64,000 nucleotides of DNA from Nocardia donostiensis (GTDB taxonomy: Bacteria; Actinomycetota; Actinomycetes; Mycobacteriales; Mycobacteriaceae): NCBI RefSeq assembly GCF_002081715.1, contig NZ_MUKP01000003.1, positions 1-64,000 of the forward strand. The letters are read 5' to 3'. A program made the position numbers and the translations under genes. Below are positions 63,537 through 64,000 of this stretch, piece after piece. The stretch's first letter is position 1; each line of letters begins with the position of its first letter. The notes under the pieces were generated by a model, which searched no databases, had not been told where the DNA came from, and was given only the letters and a program-made list of their open reading frames with translations.

Positions 63537-64000
63537 AGCTGTCTGCTCCCACCCGTATCTCGCTGCGCGTGATCGCGCTCGGCTACCTGTTCGTGCTGTT
63601 GGTGCTGCCGCTCGGTGTCATCCTCGGGCGCGCGTTCGGCCACGGTATCGGCGCGTTCATCGATCAGATCAGCACACCGGCTGCGATCTCGGCATTCAAC
63701 CTGTCGATGATCATCGTGGCGATCGTGGTGCCGATCAATGTGGTGTTCGGGGTGGTCACCGCCATCGCGCTGGTGCGCGGCGACTTCCCCGGCCGCAGGC
63801 TCGTCCAAGGCCTCGTCGACCTGCCGTTCGCGGTATCGCCGGTGGTGGTCGGTGTGTCGCTGATCATGCTGTGGGGCGCCAGCGGCTGGTTCGGCGGTAT
63901 CGAGTCGCTGGGGTTCCGGGTGATCTTCGGGCTGCCCGGGATGGTGCTGGCGACCATCTTCGTGACCCTGCCGTTCGTGGTCCGCGAGGTGGAGCCGGTG
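63533..64000 (+). CDS. cysW: Sulfate ABC transporter permease CysW, 3' end outside the window
   Basis: 156 codons are seen, MKLSAPTRISLRVIALGYLF onward, with four membrane helices so far. ALVRGDFPGRRLVQGLVDLPFAVSPVVVGVSL and TIFVTLPFVVREVEPV match CysW. The window ends within the EAA region. It overlaps cysT by four bases and partners with it to form the sulfate channel. A cysA ATPase gene is expected next. Confidence 0.95.
   Translation, partial: MKLSAPTRISLRVIALGYLFVLLVLPLGVILGRAFGHGIGAFIDQISTPAAISAFNLSMIIVAIVVPINVVFGVVTAIALVRGDFPGRRLVQGLVDLPFAVSPVVVGVSLIMLWGASGWFGGIESLGFRVIFGLPGMVLATIFVTLPFVVREVEPV

Overview
The window is high-GC actinobacterial chromosome, most probably from Nocardia or a close mycolic-acid relative. 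Evidence: GTG starts are common, many promoters are leaderless with TANNNT -10 boxes, and two long blocks match Mycobacterium tuberculosis gene order as I remember it (Rv2249c-Rv2252, and valS/Rv2448c through cysW/Rv2398c). ESX-type (type VII) secretion accessories and methylglucose lipopolysaccharide genes are also present. No rRNA, tRNA, CRISPR array, prophage or intact insertion sequence was seen.

Layout. 1-2274: a degenerate repeat tract, a carboxymuconolactone decarboxylase-family gene, a steroid delta-isomerase with an exact KstR box, and a mycobacterial-type integration host factor paralogue. 2275-7267: fdhD plus an FdhF/YdeP-type molybdoenzyme, an FHA-domain protein and a GNAT acetyltransferase. 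7268-7687: imperfect tandem repeats. 7688-12962: glpD, a TetR regulator, an alkylglycerone-phosphate synthase-like flavoprotein and a lipid kinase, arranged divergently around a likely TetR operator. 12987-26628: a P-loop ATPase, then the housekeeping run valS-folC-DUF4233-ndk-rne-rplU-rpmA-obg-proB. 26629-34350: an accessory insertion with an AraC-like remnant, a coupled ESX substrate pair with an EspG chaperone, RecQ and RtcB. 34351-53383: rbsK, proA, a MoxR/CoxE pair, nadD-rsfS-gpgP-octT-degV, comEA (frameshifted)-comEC, holA, rpsT, aqpZ-like, a Rv2405-like PemK/MazF gene and lepA. 53610-57873: a very large low-complexity protein followed by a dynamin-like GTPase whose Walker A lysine is a methionine. 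57940-64000: a GH15 trehalase, a methyltransferase, two small membrane proteins, and the sulfate ABC transporter subI-cysT-cysW behind a leaderless upstream ORF that ends in Cys-Arg-stop.

How the genes work together. The core blocks cover tRNA charging, folate, RNA decay, ribosome assembly and silencing, proline and NAD synthesis, DNA polymerase clamp loading, polymethylated polysaccharide synthesis and sulfate uptake. Many genes are coupled by 4-base ATGA/GTGA overlaps. The points most worth a second look are: the repeat family found at three gene-end junctions; the cysteine-containing leader ORF before subI; an uncatalogued 25-codon membrane ORF; the K-to-M P-loop change in the dynamin; the comEA frameshift; the 19-bp perfect inverted repeat upstream of valS; and the orphan EspG/PPE-like trio.
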